Assembly: GCF_000686705.1 (NCBI RefSeq)
Contig: NZ_JMLJ01000017.1
Coordinates: 21,263-85,262 of the forward strand
Length of the DNA: 64,000 bases
Source of the DNA: Clostridium hydrogeniformans DSM 21757
GTDB lineage: Bacteria > Bacillota > Clostridia > Clostridiales > Clostridiaceae
Direction: 5' to 3'
The notes beneath the pieces are model-generated. The model saw only the letters and a program-made list of their open reading frames with translations, searched no databases and was not told where the DNA came from. This document shows, one piece after another, positions 1-8,774 of the stretch. Within the stretch, counting starts at the first letter, position 1. The number at the start of each line of letters is the position of its first letter. The translations under genes and the position numbers were made by a program.

Positions 1-462
1 GGTCATAGATCCTACTGCCGTTACTGCAGATATTCTTATTCCTGCCATTATTACTGGTAAGGCTAACGGAATTTGAATCATTCTAAGAACTTGACTTTTA
101 GTAAGTCCTATTCCTGAAGCTGCCTCTAGCATCTCCTTATCTATATTTTTAAGACCTGTATAAGTATTTTTCACTATAGGTAAGAGAGAATATAAGACCA
201 CCATAACTATTGCGGGTTTACTTCCTATTCCGACCAAAGGTATAAGTAATCCAAGTAAAGCAAGACTTGGTACTGCTTGAAGTATATTAGTAACCCCAAG
301 GACATATTTAGAGGCATTTTTATATCTAGTTATAATTATCCCCAAAGGAACTCCTATAACAGCAGCTAATAAAACTGCAAGTACTGTGAGGTATATATGT
401 TCTATTAATAGCTTAAATATCTCCTCTTTTCTTTCTATAATAAATTCCATAAATGTACTCAC
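1..462 (-). CDS. Osmoprotectant ABC transporter permease (OpuCB-like), partial
   Basis: This is the first 154 codons of an inner-membrane permease that runs off the left edge. The translation shows a hydrophobic segment after residue 15 and the permease signature region (EAASGIGLTKSQVLRMIQIP), which contacts the ATPase. The GTG at 462 shares its G with the TAG stop of the upstream ATPase (TAGTG) and has GAGGAAAG about 7 bases before it. The in-frame ATG at 450 is the alternative start but sits too far from that site. In clostridia this permease is often fused to a substrate-binding domain, which cannot be judged here. Substrate (glycine betaine, choline or carnitine) is inferred from the family only. 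Confidence 0.85.
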   Translation of the reverse strand, partial: MSTFMEFIIERKEEIFKLLIEHIYLTVLAVLLAAVIGVPLGIIITRYKNASKYVLGVTNILQAVPSLALLGLLIPLVGIGSKPAIVMVVLYSLLPIVKNTYTGLKNIDKEMLEAASGIGLTKSQVLRMIQIPLALPVIMAGIRISAVTAVGSMT

Positions 463-1592
463 TACTCTTTCCTCTCTTCCTCATATATATACTTCTCACT
501 CATAACAGAAATAAGGCTGCTTCTTGTAACTAATCCCTTTAACTCACAGCTTGAATTTATAACTGGAACATAACCAATATTATTGTTATTCATGATCTTT
601 AAAATATCCACAATGTTTGAATTTTCATCCACAGTTATAAGATTTTTTTCCATTATATCTTCTATATTAGAGTTATCGTTTATATATGCTTTTATCGACT
701 TTATTGTTACTATTCCTTTTAATAGGTTTTGTTTATCTACAACCATAAGGCTATCAACCTTATTATTCCTCATTATTTCTATACTCTGGAGGACATTTCT
801 TCTTCCATTAGTTGTTATAGGATTCTTAATCATAACATCCTTAGCTTTTATATATTCAGGGTTATTCCATATTCTATCCTTTCCTATGAAACTTTCCACA
901 AATTCATTTGCCGGATTCCTTAGTATATTTTCTGGGGTATCGTATTGATAAATCTCTCCCTTATTCATTATACATATCTTATCTGCAAGCTTTATTGCCT
1001 CATCCATATCATGGGTTACAAAAACAATTATCTTTTTAACCTCTTGCTGAAGATTAAATAATTCTTCTTGAAGGGAATTTCTTGTTATTGGGTCTAATGC
1101 ACTAAAAGGTTCATCCATAAGTATTATATCTGGATCTGTAGCAAGGGCTCTAGCAACTCCAACCCTTTGTTGTTGACCCCCACTAAGTTCTTTTGGATAT
1201 CTATTCATATATTTTTCTGGCTCTAGTCCAACTAAGGTTAATAATTCTCTAACCTTTTCATCTATTTTATTTTCTTCTGTTTTAGTTAATTTTAGTATGA
1301 TTCCTATATTCTCTTTTATGGTCATATGAGGAAAAATTCCTGTTTGTTGTATAACATATCCTATGTTTCTTCTAAGTTTCACAGAATCAATATTTGCTAT
1401 ATCTCCTCCATCTATTTCTATATTCCCACTAGTTGGAGTTATAAGTTTATTTATCATCTTAAGCATGGTTGTTTTACCACAACCACTTGGTCCTATAAAT
1501 ACTACAAATTCTCCATTATTTATTGTTAAATTAAATTTCTCTATAATAGTATTTTTGTTATAGGATTTTTTTATATTATTAAAGACTATCAT
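462..1592 (-). CDS. Osmoprotectant ABC transporter ATP-binding protein with CBS domains (OpuCA/ProV-like)
   Basis: This 376-residue cytoplasmic ATPase energises a quaternary-amine (compatible solute) importer. Walker A (GPSGCGKTT), the ABC signature (LSGGQQQR) and Walker B (IILMDEP) lie in the first 170 residues. The Q-loop and the H of VTHDMDEA are present. Two CBS domains follow residue about 250 (KDVMIKNPITT and EDIMEKNLITV); in OpuA/OpuC these sense ionic strength. The ATG at 1592 is chosen because AGGAGG lies 6-7 bases upstream; an ATG at 1607 would place that ribosome site inside the protein. It is the first gene of the operon, followed directly by the permease. Confidence 0.92.
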   Translation of the reverse strand: MIVFNNIKKSYNKNTIIEKFNLTINNGEFVVFIGPSGCGKTTMLKMINKLITPTSGNIEIDGGDIANIDSVKLRRNIGYVIQQTGIFPHMTIKENIGIILKLTKTEENKIDEKVRELLTLVGLEPEKYMNRYPKELSGGQQQRVGVARALATDPDIILMDEPFSALDPITRNSLQEELFNLQQEVKKIIVFVTHDMDEAIKLADKICIMNKGEIYQYDTPENILRNPANEFVESFIGKDRIWNNPEYIKAKDVMIKNPITTNGRRNVLQSIEIMRNNKVDSLMVVDKQNLLKGIVTIKSIKAYINDNSNIEDIMEKNLITVDENSNIVDILKIMNNNNIGYVPVINSSCELKGLVTRSSLISVMSEKYIYEEERKE

Positions 1593-1626
1593 TCTTTGCC
1601 TCCTCATTCTCTATAAAGTAAAAGTA

Positions 1627-1660
1627 ACCTTTGAATGAATATCTTACTTCACCCAAAGGT
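1627..1660 (-). promoter_or_regulatory. Leader hairpin of the opuC-like operon
   Basis: In the minus-strand transcript, 13 bases at 1648-1660 pair with 1627-1639, including two G-U pairs, around an 8-base loop. The stem is followed by a U-rich stretch (1608-1626). It lies between the predicted promoter and the ribosome site, so it could attenuate or stabilise the mRNA. Its role is inference. Confidence 0.45.
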
Positions 1661-1691
1661 TGAAATCTAAAAACATAAATTTTACAACTTT

Positions 1692-1719
1692 ATTATACAA
1701 TAGGAGTTGTTTAAGTGAA
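1692..1719 (-). promoter_or_regulatory. Candidate sigma-A promoter of the opuC-like operon
   Basis: On the minus strand a perfect -10 TATAAT (1692-1697) lies 16 bases after a weak -35 TTCACT (1714-1719). It is about 95 bases upstream of the ATPase start. Confidence 0.5.
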
Positions 1720-1731
1720 AATTTTATTCTT

Positions 1732-1783
1732 TATAGTAGTTAACTAAACTTTAAGATTTATTAACACTTAGTTAACTACTATA
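1732..1783. repeat. Perfect 16-base inverted repeat upstream of the opuC-like promoter
   Basis: The arm 1732-1747 is the exact reverse complement of 1768-1783, with a 20-base spacer. Each arm contains GTTAAC. The repeat begins 13 bases upstream of the predicted -35 box, where a regulator of the transporter operon could bind. It has no adjacent T-run, so it does not look like a terminator. Confidence 0.6.
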
Positions 1784-1880
1784 AGTTAATTTAATTATGT
1801 AAACATTTCACAAGTATTAGTTTTACAAATTACCTAAATATTAATACCTATTCTTCATATATATGTTCAAAAAATATTAA

Positions 1881-1917
1881 AAAATAACTGGTTAACTAAA
1901 AGTTAACCAGTTATTTT
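1881..1917 (-). terminator. Rho-independent terminator of the 2-oxoacid:ferredoxin oxidoreductase operon
   Basis: A perfect 17-base stem (1881-1897 with 1901-1917) has a 3-base loop, 12 bases after the gamma-subunit stop codon. The minus-strand transcript continues into a U-rich tail. Confidence 0.8.
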
Positions 1918-1928
1918 TACCTATTGAA

Positions 1929-2459
1929 TTATTTAACGTAAGATGCTCCAACTTCTAAAGCTTTCTTATTTAACTCAAAGAACTTCTCTTTTCCATGATC
2001 TCTAAGGGCACCTAAAAGTACATCCATCTCAACTATTTTAGTTTTAGCAACTACTGCACCTAAAAGTACCATATTAGCTATTTTAGTAGATCCAAGCTTT
2101 GCTGCTTCTGTTTGTGCTGGTATCTTTATAACTTCTATGTCCTCTCTCTTTGCTTCTCTTGTTACTAAATCACAATCCATTATTAATAATCCATTCTTCT
2201 TTATTGAATCCTCAAATTTATCTAAAGAAGGTCTGTTCATAACTATTAATGAATCTGGAGATATAACTATTGGGGAACCTACTGACTCATCAGTTAGTAT
2301 AACTGAACAGTTAGCAGTACCTCCTCTCATCTCTGGACCATAAGATGGTAACCAAGAAACACTTAAGTTATCATCCATTCCAGCATAAGCTAGAAATTTA
2401 GCCATGGAAAGTATACCTTGTCCTCCAAAACCTGCAAATAACATTTCTTGAGTTGCCAT
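1929..2459 (-). CDS. 2-oxoacid:ferredoxin oxidoreductase, gamma subunit
   Basis: At 176 residues this is the gamma domain of a CoA-acylating 2-oxoacid:ferredoxin oxidoreductase (KorC/VorA class). The family signature FAGFGGQGILSMAKFLAYA is at the N terminus, and SYGPEMRGGTANCSV follows near residue 40. It is the last gene of a delta-alpha-beta-gamma operon. Its ATG lies one base after the beta stop codon, with GGGAGGTG inside the end of that gene. The complex oxidises a 2-oxoacid to acyl-CoA and CO2 and reduces ferredoxin. Whether 2-oxoglutarate or a branched-chain acid is used cannot be read from this subunit. Confidence 0.9.
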   Translation of the reverse strand: MATQEMLFAGFGGQGILSMAKFLAYAGMDDNLSVSWLPSYGPEMRGGTANCSVILTDESVGSPIVISPDSLIVMNRPSLDKFEDSIKKNGLLIMDCDLVTREAKREDIEVIKIPAQTEAAKLGSTKIANMVLLGAVVAKTKIVEMDVLLGALRDHGKEKFFELNKKALEVGASYVK

Positions 2460-2460
2460 A

Positions 2461-3210
2461 TTATTTCACCTCCCCAGTTGTGTCCTTCTTAACTCCTAAA
2501 GGATAGAAAGGCATCATATTTTCTCTTAACCATTGTAGAGATTCTTCTATATTTAATCCCCAGTTAGTTGGGCATATAGATAATACCTCAACCATTGAGA
2601 AACCTTTTCCTGCTATAGCATTTTCAAAAGCCTTCTTTATAGCTTTTTTAGTTTTTATTACATTAGGAACATTATCAACGGATACTCTTTCTACATAACA
2701 AGCTCCATCTAAAGTAGATAACATTTCTGATACTCTCATTGGATGACCTTGTACTTGTACATCTCTTCCAAATGGTGATGTTTCCGTTACTTGTCCTGCT
2801 AATGTTGTAGGTGACATTTGTCCACCTGTCATACCATATATACAGTTATTTACGAATATAGTAACTATATTTTCTCCTCTTGTTGCTGCATGAACTATTT
2901 CAGAAGTACCAATAGCTGCTAGGTCTCCATCTCCTTGATAAGTAAATACTACCTTATCTGGATTTGATCTTTTTATTCCAGTAGCAACAGCTGGTGCTCT
3001 ACCATGAGCTGCTTGGAACATGTCAAATGCAAAATAATCATATGCAAGAACTGAGCATCCAACTGGAGCAACTCCTATAGTTTTATCTAAAACATTTAAC
3101 TCTTCTAAAACCTCTCCAACTAATCTATGGATTATACCGTGAGTACATCCTGGACAGTAGTGGGTTGGCCTATCTAATAAAGCTTTAGTTGGTTCAAATA
3201 CTATAGCCAT
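2461..3210 (-). CDS. 2-oxoacid:ferredoxin oxidoreductase, beta (TPP-binding) subunit
   Basis: This 249-residue subunit binds thiamine diphosphate. The N-terminal CPGCTHGIIHRLV is typical of the class. The GDGD...NN pair that binds Mg-TPP is seen in YQGDGDLAAIG and VNNCIYGMTGGQMSPTT. Its ATG shares one base with the TAA of the alpha subunit, so the two are translationally coupled. The family includes KorB, VorC and PorB. The short form without iron-sulfur domains and the separate ferredoxin-type subunit fit Kor/Vor better than single-chain pyruvate oxidoreductase. Confidence 0.92.
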   Translation of the reverse strand: MAIVFEPTKALLDRPTHYCPGCTHGIIHRLVGEVLEELNVLDKTIGVAPVGCSVLAYDYFAFDMFQAAHGRAPAVATGIKRSNPDKVVFTYQGDGDLAAIGTSEIVHAATRGENIVTIFVNNCIYGMTGGQMSPTTLAGQVTETSPFGRDVQVQGHPMRVSEMLSTLDGACYVERVSVDNVPNVIKTKKAIKKAFENAIAGKGFSMVEVLSICPTNWGLNIEESLQWLRENMMPFYPLGVKKDTTGEVK

Positions 3211-4280
3211 TACTTAGCACCTCCTACTATTTCCTTAGCCTTAGCTAATATTTCAGCTGGCGTTGGAACCATTCCACCTGTTCTTCCGTAAAAATCAACA
3301 GGTTTTCTTCCATTTGAAGAAAGTTTTACATCCTCAACCATTTGTCCACAACTCATTTCTACTGATAAGTAGCCATGTTTAGTGTTACCCACAGTTTTAT
3401 CAAAGGCTTCTTGTGGGAATGGCCATATAGTTATAGGTCTTATTAAACCTAACTTTATTCCTTCTTTAGCTGCAAGCTTTATAACATTGTTACATATTCT
3501 TGCTGTTGTTCCGTAAGCAACCATTATAAGGTCACATTCTTCTTCACAGTTAAATAATTCATATCTAACTTCATTTTTCTTTATTTCATCATACTTAGCT
3601 TGAAGTTTATTATTATGGTTTTCTAACGCTTCTGGTTGTAAGAATAAAGAGTTTATTACATTATGCTCTTTTCTTCCTCCTAAACCATTAGCAGCCCAAG
3701 TTTTCTCTGGAAGTTTCTTAGCTTCTCTTTCCTTAAACTCAACAGGCTCCATCATTTGTCCAAGCATTCCATCTCCCATAACCATTACAGGAGTTCTATA
3801 TATATCTGCCACATCAAAGGCATCTTGAATTATATCAACCATTTCTTGTATTGATGCAGGTGCATATACAGGCATATTAAAATCACCATGTGCTCCACCC
3901 TTAGTTGCTTGGAAGTAGTCAGATTGTGCTGGCTGTATTCCTCCAAGTCCTGGGCCTCCTCTAACTATGTTTATTACAACACATGGAAGCTCAGCTCCTG
4001 CTATATAAGAAATCCCTTCGGCTTTTAAGCTTATTCCTGGTGAAGAAGATGATGTCATACATCTAACTCCTGTACCAGCTGCTCCATAAACCATATTTAT
4101 AGCTGCTACTTCACTTTCAGCTTGAAGAAAAACTCTACCTATTTGAGGCATTCTCTTTGATAAATATGCTGAAACTTCTGTTTGTGGTGTTATTGGATAT
4201 CCGAAGAAACTCTGGCATCCAGCTTTTACAGCTGCTTCACCTATGGCCTCGGTTCCTTTCATTAAAACCTTTTGTCCCAT
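3210..4280 (-). CDS. 2-oxoacid:ferredoxin oxidoreductase, alpha subunit
   Basis: This 356-residue subunit carries the pyrimidine-binding domain and domain II (KorA/VorB type). Conserved stretches include FFGYPITPQTEVSAYL near residue 25, SSSSPGISLKAEGI near 75 and RGGPGLGGIQPAQSDYFQA near 105. There is no fused gamma domain. A strong AGGAGGGGG lies about 10 bases before the ATG, and the delta-subunit gene ends 20 bases upstream. The nearby buk-ptb-buk cluster makes a branched-chain 2-oxoacid (isobutyryl- or isovaleryl-CoA product) a reasonable alternative to 2-oxoglutarate. That is inference from context. Confidence 0.92.
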   Translation of the reverse strand: MGQKVLMKGTEAIGEAAVKAGCQSFFGYPITPQTEVSAYLSKRMPQIGRVFLQAESEVAAINMVYGAAGTGVRCMTSSSSPGISLKAEGISYIAGAELPCVVINIVRGGPGLGGIQPAQSDYFQATKGGAHGDFNMPVYAPASIQEMVDIIQDAFDVADIYRTPVMVMGDGMLGQMMEPVEFKEREAKKLPEKTWAANGLGGRKEHNVINSLFLQPEALENHNNKLQAKYDEIKKNEVRYELFNCEEECDLIMVAYGTTARICNNVIKLAAKEGIKLGLIRPITIWPFPQEAFDKTVGNTKHGYLSVEMSCGQMVEDVKLSSNGRKPVDFYGRTGGMVPTPAEILAKAKEIVGGAK

Positions 4281-4300
4281 TATAAATCCCCCTCCTAAGA

Positions 4301-4510
4301 TTATTTCTCAACTGTTATAACTAAGTCTGGACACATTCTTCCACAAGATGCACAACCTATACAATCCTTCATCTTGTCTTCTGTAACTGTTGCTGGATGA
4401 TAACCTTTTTCATTTAATCTATCCGCAAAAGTTATGATTTTCTTTGGACACGCTATAACACATTGTCCACATCCCTTACATCTTTCTTCTCTAAAGGTAA
4501 CTCTTGCCAT
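4301..4510 (-). CDS. 2-oxoacid:ferredoxin oxidoreductase, delta subunit (2[4Fe-4S] ferredoxin)
   Basis: This 69-residue ferredoxin passes electrons out of the complex. Two classical clusters are visible: CKGCGQCVIACPK and CIGCASCGRMCPD. The ATG at 4510 is used because it is spaced about 10 bases from AAAGGAGGG; a GTG at 4519 is only one base from that site. It is the first subunit gene of the operon, about 100 bases downstream of the P-loop ATPase. Confidence 0.92.
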   Translation of the reverse strand: MARVTFREERCKGCGQCVIACPKKIITFADRLNEKGYHPATVTEDKMKDCIGCASCGRMCPDLVITVEK

Positions 4511-4617
4511 AATACACACACCCTCCTTTAAACGATTACAAGAAATACTATTATACTTTTCGTATTTAGTATGACTATTTATTTAATTTCATAGAATATA
4601 TTTTCTATGAAGGTTTA

Positions 4618-5283
4618 TTATCTCCAAGGTGGTCTCATATAAATATCTATTCCAAATACCTCTTCTCCATGAACCTTCCCCTTAATTTCTTCTACCATAT
4701 CATTTCTACAAACTGTATACTTATAGGGGATATTAAGCTTTTTAGATAATTCTAAAACCTCTTTGTCTCCTTTTAGTACATTATCTATGGTAGTTTCATA
4801 AGATAAGTTAGTATTTGATATAAAATGAGTAACCTTAAGTCTTGAGGCTTTTTCTATAGATCCTATATATTCTTCTACTCCATTTTTATCTGATGTAAAT
4901 GGTCTTGTAGTATTAACCACAAAGAACATATCATAAGGTTCTTCCTTGAAAAATCTATTATATTGTCCAAGTACTACAGCTCCCATATCATCTCCACCAA
5001 TGTCTATTACAACTTCATGGGATTTATCATTAAAAGCTGAATTTACTTCTGGTGGTACAACCATAAGCTCTGCATTAGACCAATGTGGATTGGCAGCTAT
5101 AACCTTTACCCCTTGAGCTTCTAATTCCTCTTTTAACTCTCTAACACAAAAATAAGGATTAACTATGTCAATATCTACAAGAGTTACTTTTTTACCTTGC
5201 TTTGCAAGACTTAAAGCATAATTTATGGATATTTCTGTTTTTCCACTTCCAAAGTGTCCTGTAAAAACCCTTATTCTACTCAT
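4618..5283 (-). CDS. P-loop ATPase of unknown function (ParA/CobQ-like fold)
   Basis: This 221-residue soluble protein begins with a deviant Walker A motif (GHFGSGKTEI), followed by VTLVDIDIVNPYF and a Walker B-like VVIDIGGDDMGA around residue 95. These place it among SIMIBI-class NTPases, but no specific function is recognised. The ATG at 5283 sits 5 bases after AAGGAG; a TTG at 5298 would overlap that site. It directly precedes the oxidoreductase genes on the same strand. A role in assembly or cofactor loading of that complex is possible but unproven. Confidence 0.75.
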   Translation of the reverse strand: MSRIRVFTGHFGSGKTEISINYALSLAKQGKKVTLVDIDIVNPYFCVRELKEELEAQGVKVIAANPHWSNAELMVVPPEVNSAFNDKSHEVVIDIGGDDMGAVVLGQYNRFFKEEPYDMFFVVNTTRPFTSDKNGVEEYIGSIEKASRLKVTHFISNTNLSYETTIDNVLKGDKEVLELSKKLNIPYKYTVCRNDMVEEIKGKVHGEEVFGIDIYMRPPWR

Positions 5284-5520
5284 AAGTACTCCTTTCAAGG
5301 AAAATGTAATCCTTTTTTATTAATTTATACTTTAATTATATATTATATAGCCCTTACTTTAAAAGACAAAAAGTCATATTTTTTATTCTAGTAATTTGTC
5401 TGTTTAGAAATGCCCTGCCTGAATTTTTAGTAAATTATAAATATACTTGAAATTAACTTTCAATTGACGACATTTTTTGATATTACTATTTTATATAAAT
5501 TTATATTATTGCTAAAATAC

Positions 5521-5554
5521 TAAGACAGCAAAGTCATAAAACTTTGCTGTCTTA
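5521..5554 (-). terminator. Terminator of the buk-ptb-buk operon
   Basis: A perfect 14-base stem (5521-5534 with 5541-5554) with a 6-base loop begins 8 bases after the buk stop codon. In the minus-strand transcript it is followed by a short U-rich tail. Confidence 0.75.
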
Positions 5555-5562
5555 ACTAATTA

Positions 5563-6633
5563 TTATTTATATATTTTAGCTTCCTCTTCCTTATTTAAAA
5601 CTCTTAAAGCTCCTTCTGCTAGAGCTAGTAATTCATCTTCTCCTGGATAAACCACTACATTTCCCATAAAGCTAACTCTTTCTTTTATATATTCTACCAT
5701 ATCCTTTGCATAAGCTATTCCACCAGTAAGGATTATAGCATCTACCTCTCCTTTAAGAACTGCAGCACACTTACCTATTTCTTTAGCAGTCTGGTATCCC
5801 ATAGCTTCAAATAGAAGTTTACACTCCTTATCTCCTTCAGTTGCCCTGTCTCCTACCTCTTTTGCATTATTAGTATTTAAGTAAGCAACGAAGCCACCTT
5901 TTCCTGTAAGCTTCTTCTTAATATCTTCTTCAGTGTACTTTCCACTAAAGCAAAGCTTAACTAAGTCTCCAGCAGGTATTCCCCCTGATCTTTCTGGGGA
6001 AAATGGACCTTCTCCATCTAAGGCATTGTTAACATCAACAATTCTACCTCTTCTATGAGCTCCTACAGAAACTCCGCCTCCCATATGAGCAACTATAACA
6101 TTTATATCTTCATATTTCTTATGAATTTCCTTTGCATATCTCTTAGCAACAGCTTTTTGGTTTAATGCATGGAATATACTCTTTCTTTCTATCTCCGGCA
6201 TACCAGATATTCTAGCAACTTCATCCATTTCATCAACAACCACTGGATCAACTATGTAGGATGGAATATTAAGCTCTTTTCCTATTTCATTAGCTATTAC
6301 TCCTCCTAAGTTAGATGCATGTTGTCCTTGAACTCCAATTCTTAAATCTTCAAGCATTACATCATTTACTTCATAGGTTCCACCTTCAATGGACTTTAAA
6401 AGGCCTCCTCTACCAACAATAGCGTTTAATTCTTTTATGTTAAAATTCTTTTCTTTTAGAACATTTAGTATAACTTCTTTTCTAAAGGATAGCTGATCAA
6501 ATATAGTTTCGTACTTTTCTATCTCTTCACTGGAATGTCTTAAAGTTTCAACTAATACTGGATTTTCATTTTCATAAACACCTATTTTAGTAGATGTAGA
6601 TCCTGGATTTATTATTAATAATTTAAAGCTCAT
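5563..6633 (-). CDS. buk: Butyrate kinase (copy 1)
   Basis: Butyrate kinase converts butyryl phosphate and ADP to butyrate and ATP. The 356 residues match the family length. The ASKHA phosphate loop ([14 protein letters not shown]) is at the N terminus, with GRGGLL near residue 74 and [16 protein letters not shown] near 183. A second ATP-binding glycine stretch (ILTGGIAY) lies near 305. It lies 24 bases after ptb, with GGGGGA before the ATG. A second, clearly related copy lies on the other side of ptb. Substrate preference (butyrate or branched-chain acids) cannot be told from sequence. Confidence 0.93.
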   Translation of the reverse strand: MSFKLLIINPGSTSTKIGVYENENPVLVETLRHSSEEIEKYETIFDQLSFRKEVILNVLKEKNFNIKELNAIVGRGGLLKSIEGGTYEVNDVMLEDLRIGVQGQHASNLGGVIANEIGKELNIPSYIVDPVVVDEMDEVARISGMPEIERKSIFHALNQKAVAKRYAKEIHKKYEDINVIVAHMGGGVSVGAHRRGRIVDVNNALDGEGPFSPERSGGIPAGDLVKLCFSGKYTEEDIKKKLTGKGGFVAYLNTNNAKEVGDRATEGDKECKLLFEAMGYQTAKEIGKCAAVLKGEVDAIILTGGIAYAKDMVEYIKERVSFMGNVVVYPGEDELLALAEGALRVLNKEEEAKIYK

Positions 6634-6657
6634 CTTTTAGATCCCCCTATATTTAAA

Positions 6658-7563
6658 TTATTTGCAAGAAGCTACAAGGGCAGCTAATGCAATTGAATTA
6701 ACTTTTGTTTCAAAGCTATCTGCTCTTGATGTAACTATAACTGGAGCCTTTGTTCCAACTAAAAGTCCACCATTTTTAGAATTACTTGTGTATGTTAAAG
6801 TCTTGTACATTACATTTGCTGCATCTATATTAGGAAGAACCATTATATCAGCTTTTCCTGCCACTGGTCCTGATATATTTTTATGAGCTGCAGCTTCCTC
6901 TGATAAAGCATTATCAAGAGCTAAAGGTCCATCAATTATACATCCCTTTATTTGTCCTCTTTCATTCATCTTAGATAACATTGCAGCATCTAATGTAGAT
7001 GGCATATCAGGGTTTACAACCTCAACAGCACATATTGGAGCTACCTTTGGACATTCTATTCCTACAGCTTTAGCAACTGCTACTGAGTTATTTACTATAT
7101 CTATTTTAGCTTTTAAATCTGGATACATATTAAAAGCAGCATCTGTCATAAATATTAATCTATCTACATTAGGTATTTCAAAAACTCCAACATGGGACAT
7201 AAGCTTTCCAGCTCTTAATCCTATTTCCTTATTTAAAACTGCTCTTAAAAAGTTAGCTGTATCTATTAATCCCTTCATAACCATATCTGCTTTTCCACTA
7301 GATACAAGCTCTACAGCCTTTAACGCTGCCTTTGGACCATTCTCTTCATGGATTATTTCATAACCACTTAAATCCATGCCTATTTCTTCTGCTATTTTTC
7401 TGATTTCGTTTTCATTTCCTACAAGTATAGCCTCTGCTATTCCTTCCTTTTTACATTGCATTAAAGCTTGTAGTACTGGTTCATCCTGTGCTACAGCTAC
7501 TGCAACCTTTTTAATATCAAGAGACTTTACCTTTTTTAAAACTTCTTCAAAGCTTTTAACCAT
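6658..7563 (-). CDS. ptb: Phosphate butyryltransferase
   Basis: This 301-residue enzyme exchanges CoA for phosphate on butyryl-CoA, giving butyryl phosphate for the kinase. It belongs to the phosphate acetyl/butyryltransferase family. Typical stretches are MKGLIDTANFLRAVLNKE near residue 115, SHVGVFEIP near 144, and TDAAFNMYPDL. It sits between two kinase genes. The AGAGGTG before its ATG is formed by the last codons of the upstream kinase, whose stop lies 3 bases away, so the genes are tightly coupled. Confidence 0.93.
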   Translation of the reverse strand: MVKSFEEVLKKVKSLDIKKVAVAVAQDEPVLQALMQCKKEGIAEAILVGNENEIRKIAEEIGMDLSGYEIIHEENGPKAALKAVELVSSGKADMVMKGLIDTANFLRAVLNKEIGLRAGKLMSHVGVFEIPNVDRLIFMTDAAFNMYPDLKAKIDIVNNSVAVAKAVGIECPKVAPICAVEVVNPDMPSTLDAAMLSKMNERGQIKGCIIDGPLALDNALSEEAAAHKNISGPVAGKADIMVLPNIDAANVMYKTLTYTSNSKNGGLLVGTKAPVIVTSRADSFETKVNSIALAALVASCK

Positions 7564-7566
7564 TTG

Positions 7567-8646
7567 TTACACCTCTTCTTCATAAATTTTAGCTTTTTCT
7601 TCCCCACATACAATTCTTAGTGCACCTTGTGCAAGAGCTAACATTTCATCCTCCCCTGGAACTAGCTTTACTGGTGCTATAAAGTTAACACTTTCTGCTA
7701 TCCAAGAAGTAAGCTTTTTATTATGTGCAAGCCCTCCTGTTAATATTATAGCATCTATTTTGCCAAATAAAACAGTTGACATTGCTCCTATTTCCTTTGC
7801 TATCTGATAAGCCATAGCTTTTAATATAATTTCCGCTTTTTTATCCCCATTATTTATCATATCATCCACTTTTCTACCATCATTGGTACCTAGATATCCT
7901 ACAAAGCCTGCTTCTCCAACCATTTTCTTTTTAAGTTCACTTTGAGTATATTTCTTGCTAAAGCATAGTTTAACTAAATCTCCTGCTGGAAGTCCTCCTG
8001 CTCTTTCTGGAGAGAATGGTCCATCTTCATTAGCATTATTTACATCTATAATTCTACCATTTTCCACAGGAGCTACAGATATTCCCCCTCCTAAATGAGC
8101 AACTACATAAGAAGAATTGTAAAAATCTTCACCTATATTTTCACAAACTCTTCTTGTGACAGCCTTTATATTAAGTGCATGTACTAAAGATCTTCTTGGT
8201 ATTTCTGGTATACCTGATATCCTTGAAACCTCTGTAATTTCATCTACTGCAACTGGGTCAACTATAAAGGATGGAATCTTTAAGTCCTTAGCTATATCAT
8301 AAGCAATTATCCCTCCTAAGTTTGAAGCATGTTGCCCTTGATATCCTATTTTTAAATCCTCTAATAGTTTTTCTGTAACTTTATAGGTTCCACCTGGCAT
8401 CGGTCTTAAAAGACCTCCTCTGCCTACCACTGCTGATAAATCTTCTTTCTTTATACTCTTATTATCTAACCAATTTAGTATGACCTTAGTTCTCATATCC
8501 TTTTGATCATATATAGTTTCATAAGTTTTTATTTCTTCAGGGCTATGAGATAAATTTTCCACGTAAATAGACTCTTCATCTTTAAAAAGAGCTATTTTTG
8601 TGGATGTTGATCCTGGATTAATTACTAAAATATAATTGCCTTTCAT
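7567..8646 (-). CDS. buk2: Butyrate kinase (copy 2)
   Basis: This second butyrate kinase has 359 residues. It shares the [13 protein letters not shown] phosphate loop, GRGGLLRPMPGGTYKV, AHLGGGISVAP and ILTGGLAHN with copy 1, but differs at many positions, so this is an old duplication. The ATG at 8646 is chosen because GGGGGGA lies 9 bases before it; a TTG at 8664 lies inside that site. As first gene of the operon it is probably translated most. It may act on a different acyl phosphate (branched-chain) than copy 1, but only assays can show this. Confidence 0.92.
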   Translation of the reverse strand: MKGNYILVINPGSTSTKIALFKDEESIYVENLSHSPEEIKTYETIYDQKDMRTKVILNWLDNKSIKKEDLSAVVGRGGLLRPMPGGTYKVTEKLLEDLKIGYQGQHASNLGGIIAYDIAKDLKIPSFIVDPVAVDEITEVSRISGIPEIPRRSLVHALNIKAVTRRVCENIGEDFYNSSYVVAHLGGGISVAPVENGRIIDVNNANEDGPFSPERAGGLPAGDLVKLCFSKKYTQSELKKKMVGEAGFVGYLGTNDGRKVDDMINNGDKKAEIILKAMAYQIAKEIGAMSTVLFGKIDAIILTGGLAHNKKLTSWIAESVNFIAPVKLVPGEDEMLALAQGALRIVCGEEKAKIYEEEV

Positions 8647-8679
8647 ATTTTTAAATCCCCCCAAATTAATTATATATAT

Positions 8680-8715
8680 AATATTAGCTTTTCAGATACC
8701 TGAAAAGCTAATATT
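8680..8715 (-). terminator. Hairpin after the FAD-dependent dehydrogenase gene
   Basis: A perfect 16-base stem (8680-8695 with 8700-8715) with a 4-base loop lies 60 bases beyond the stop of the upstream minus-strand gene and 34 bases before buk2. The tail alternates A and T rather than being a pure U-run. It may therefore act as a terminator or in the buk2 leader. Confidence 0.6.
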
Positions 8716-8774
8716 TAGAATTATCTATTATATTTTATCAAAACTTAAAATAAAAATGGTTATTTTCAGAAAAT

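Noticed and set aside
583..948. 121-codon plus-strand open frame opposite the OpuCA-like ATPase
   Set aside because: It is antisense to the CBS domains of a clear gene and has no family features.
8687..8700. GG-N10-GC spacing upstream of buk2, considered as a sigma-54 promoter
   Set aside because: It lies inside a perfect hairpin, and the TGG and TTGC contexts are both missing, so the spacing is chance.
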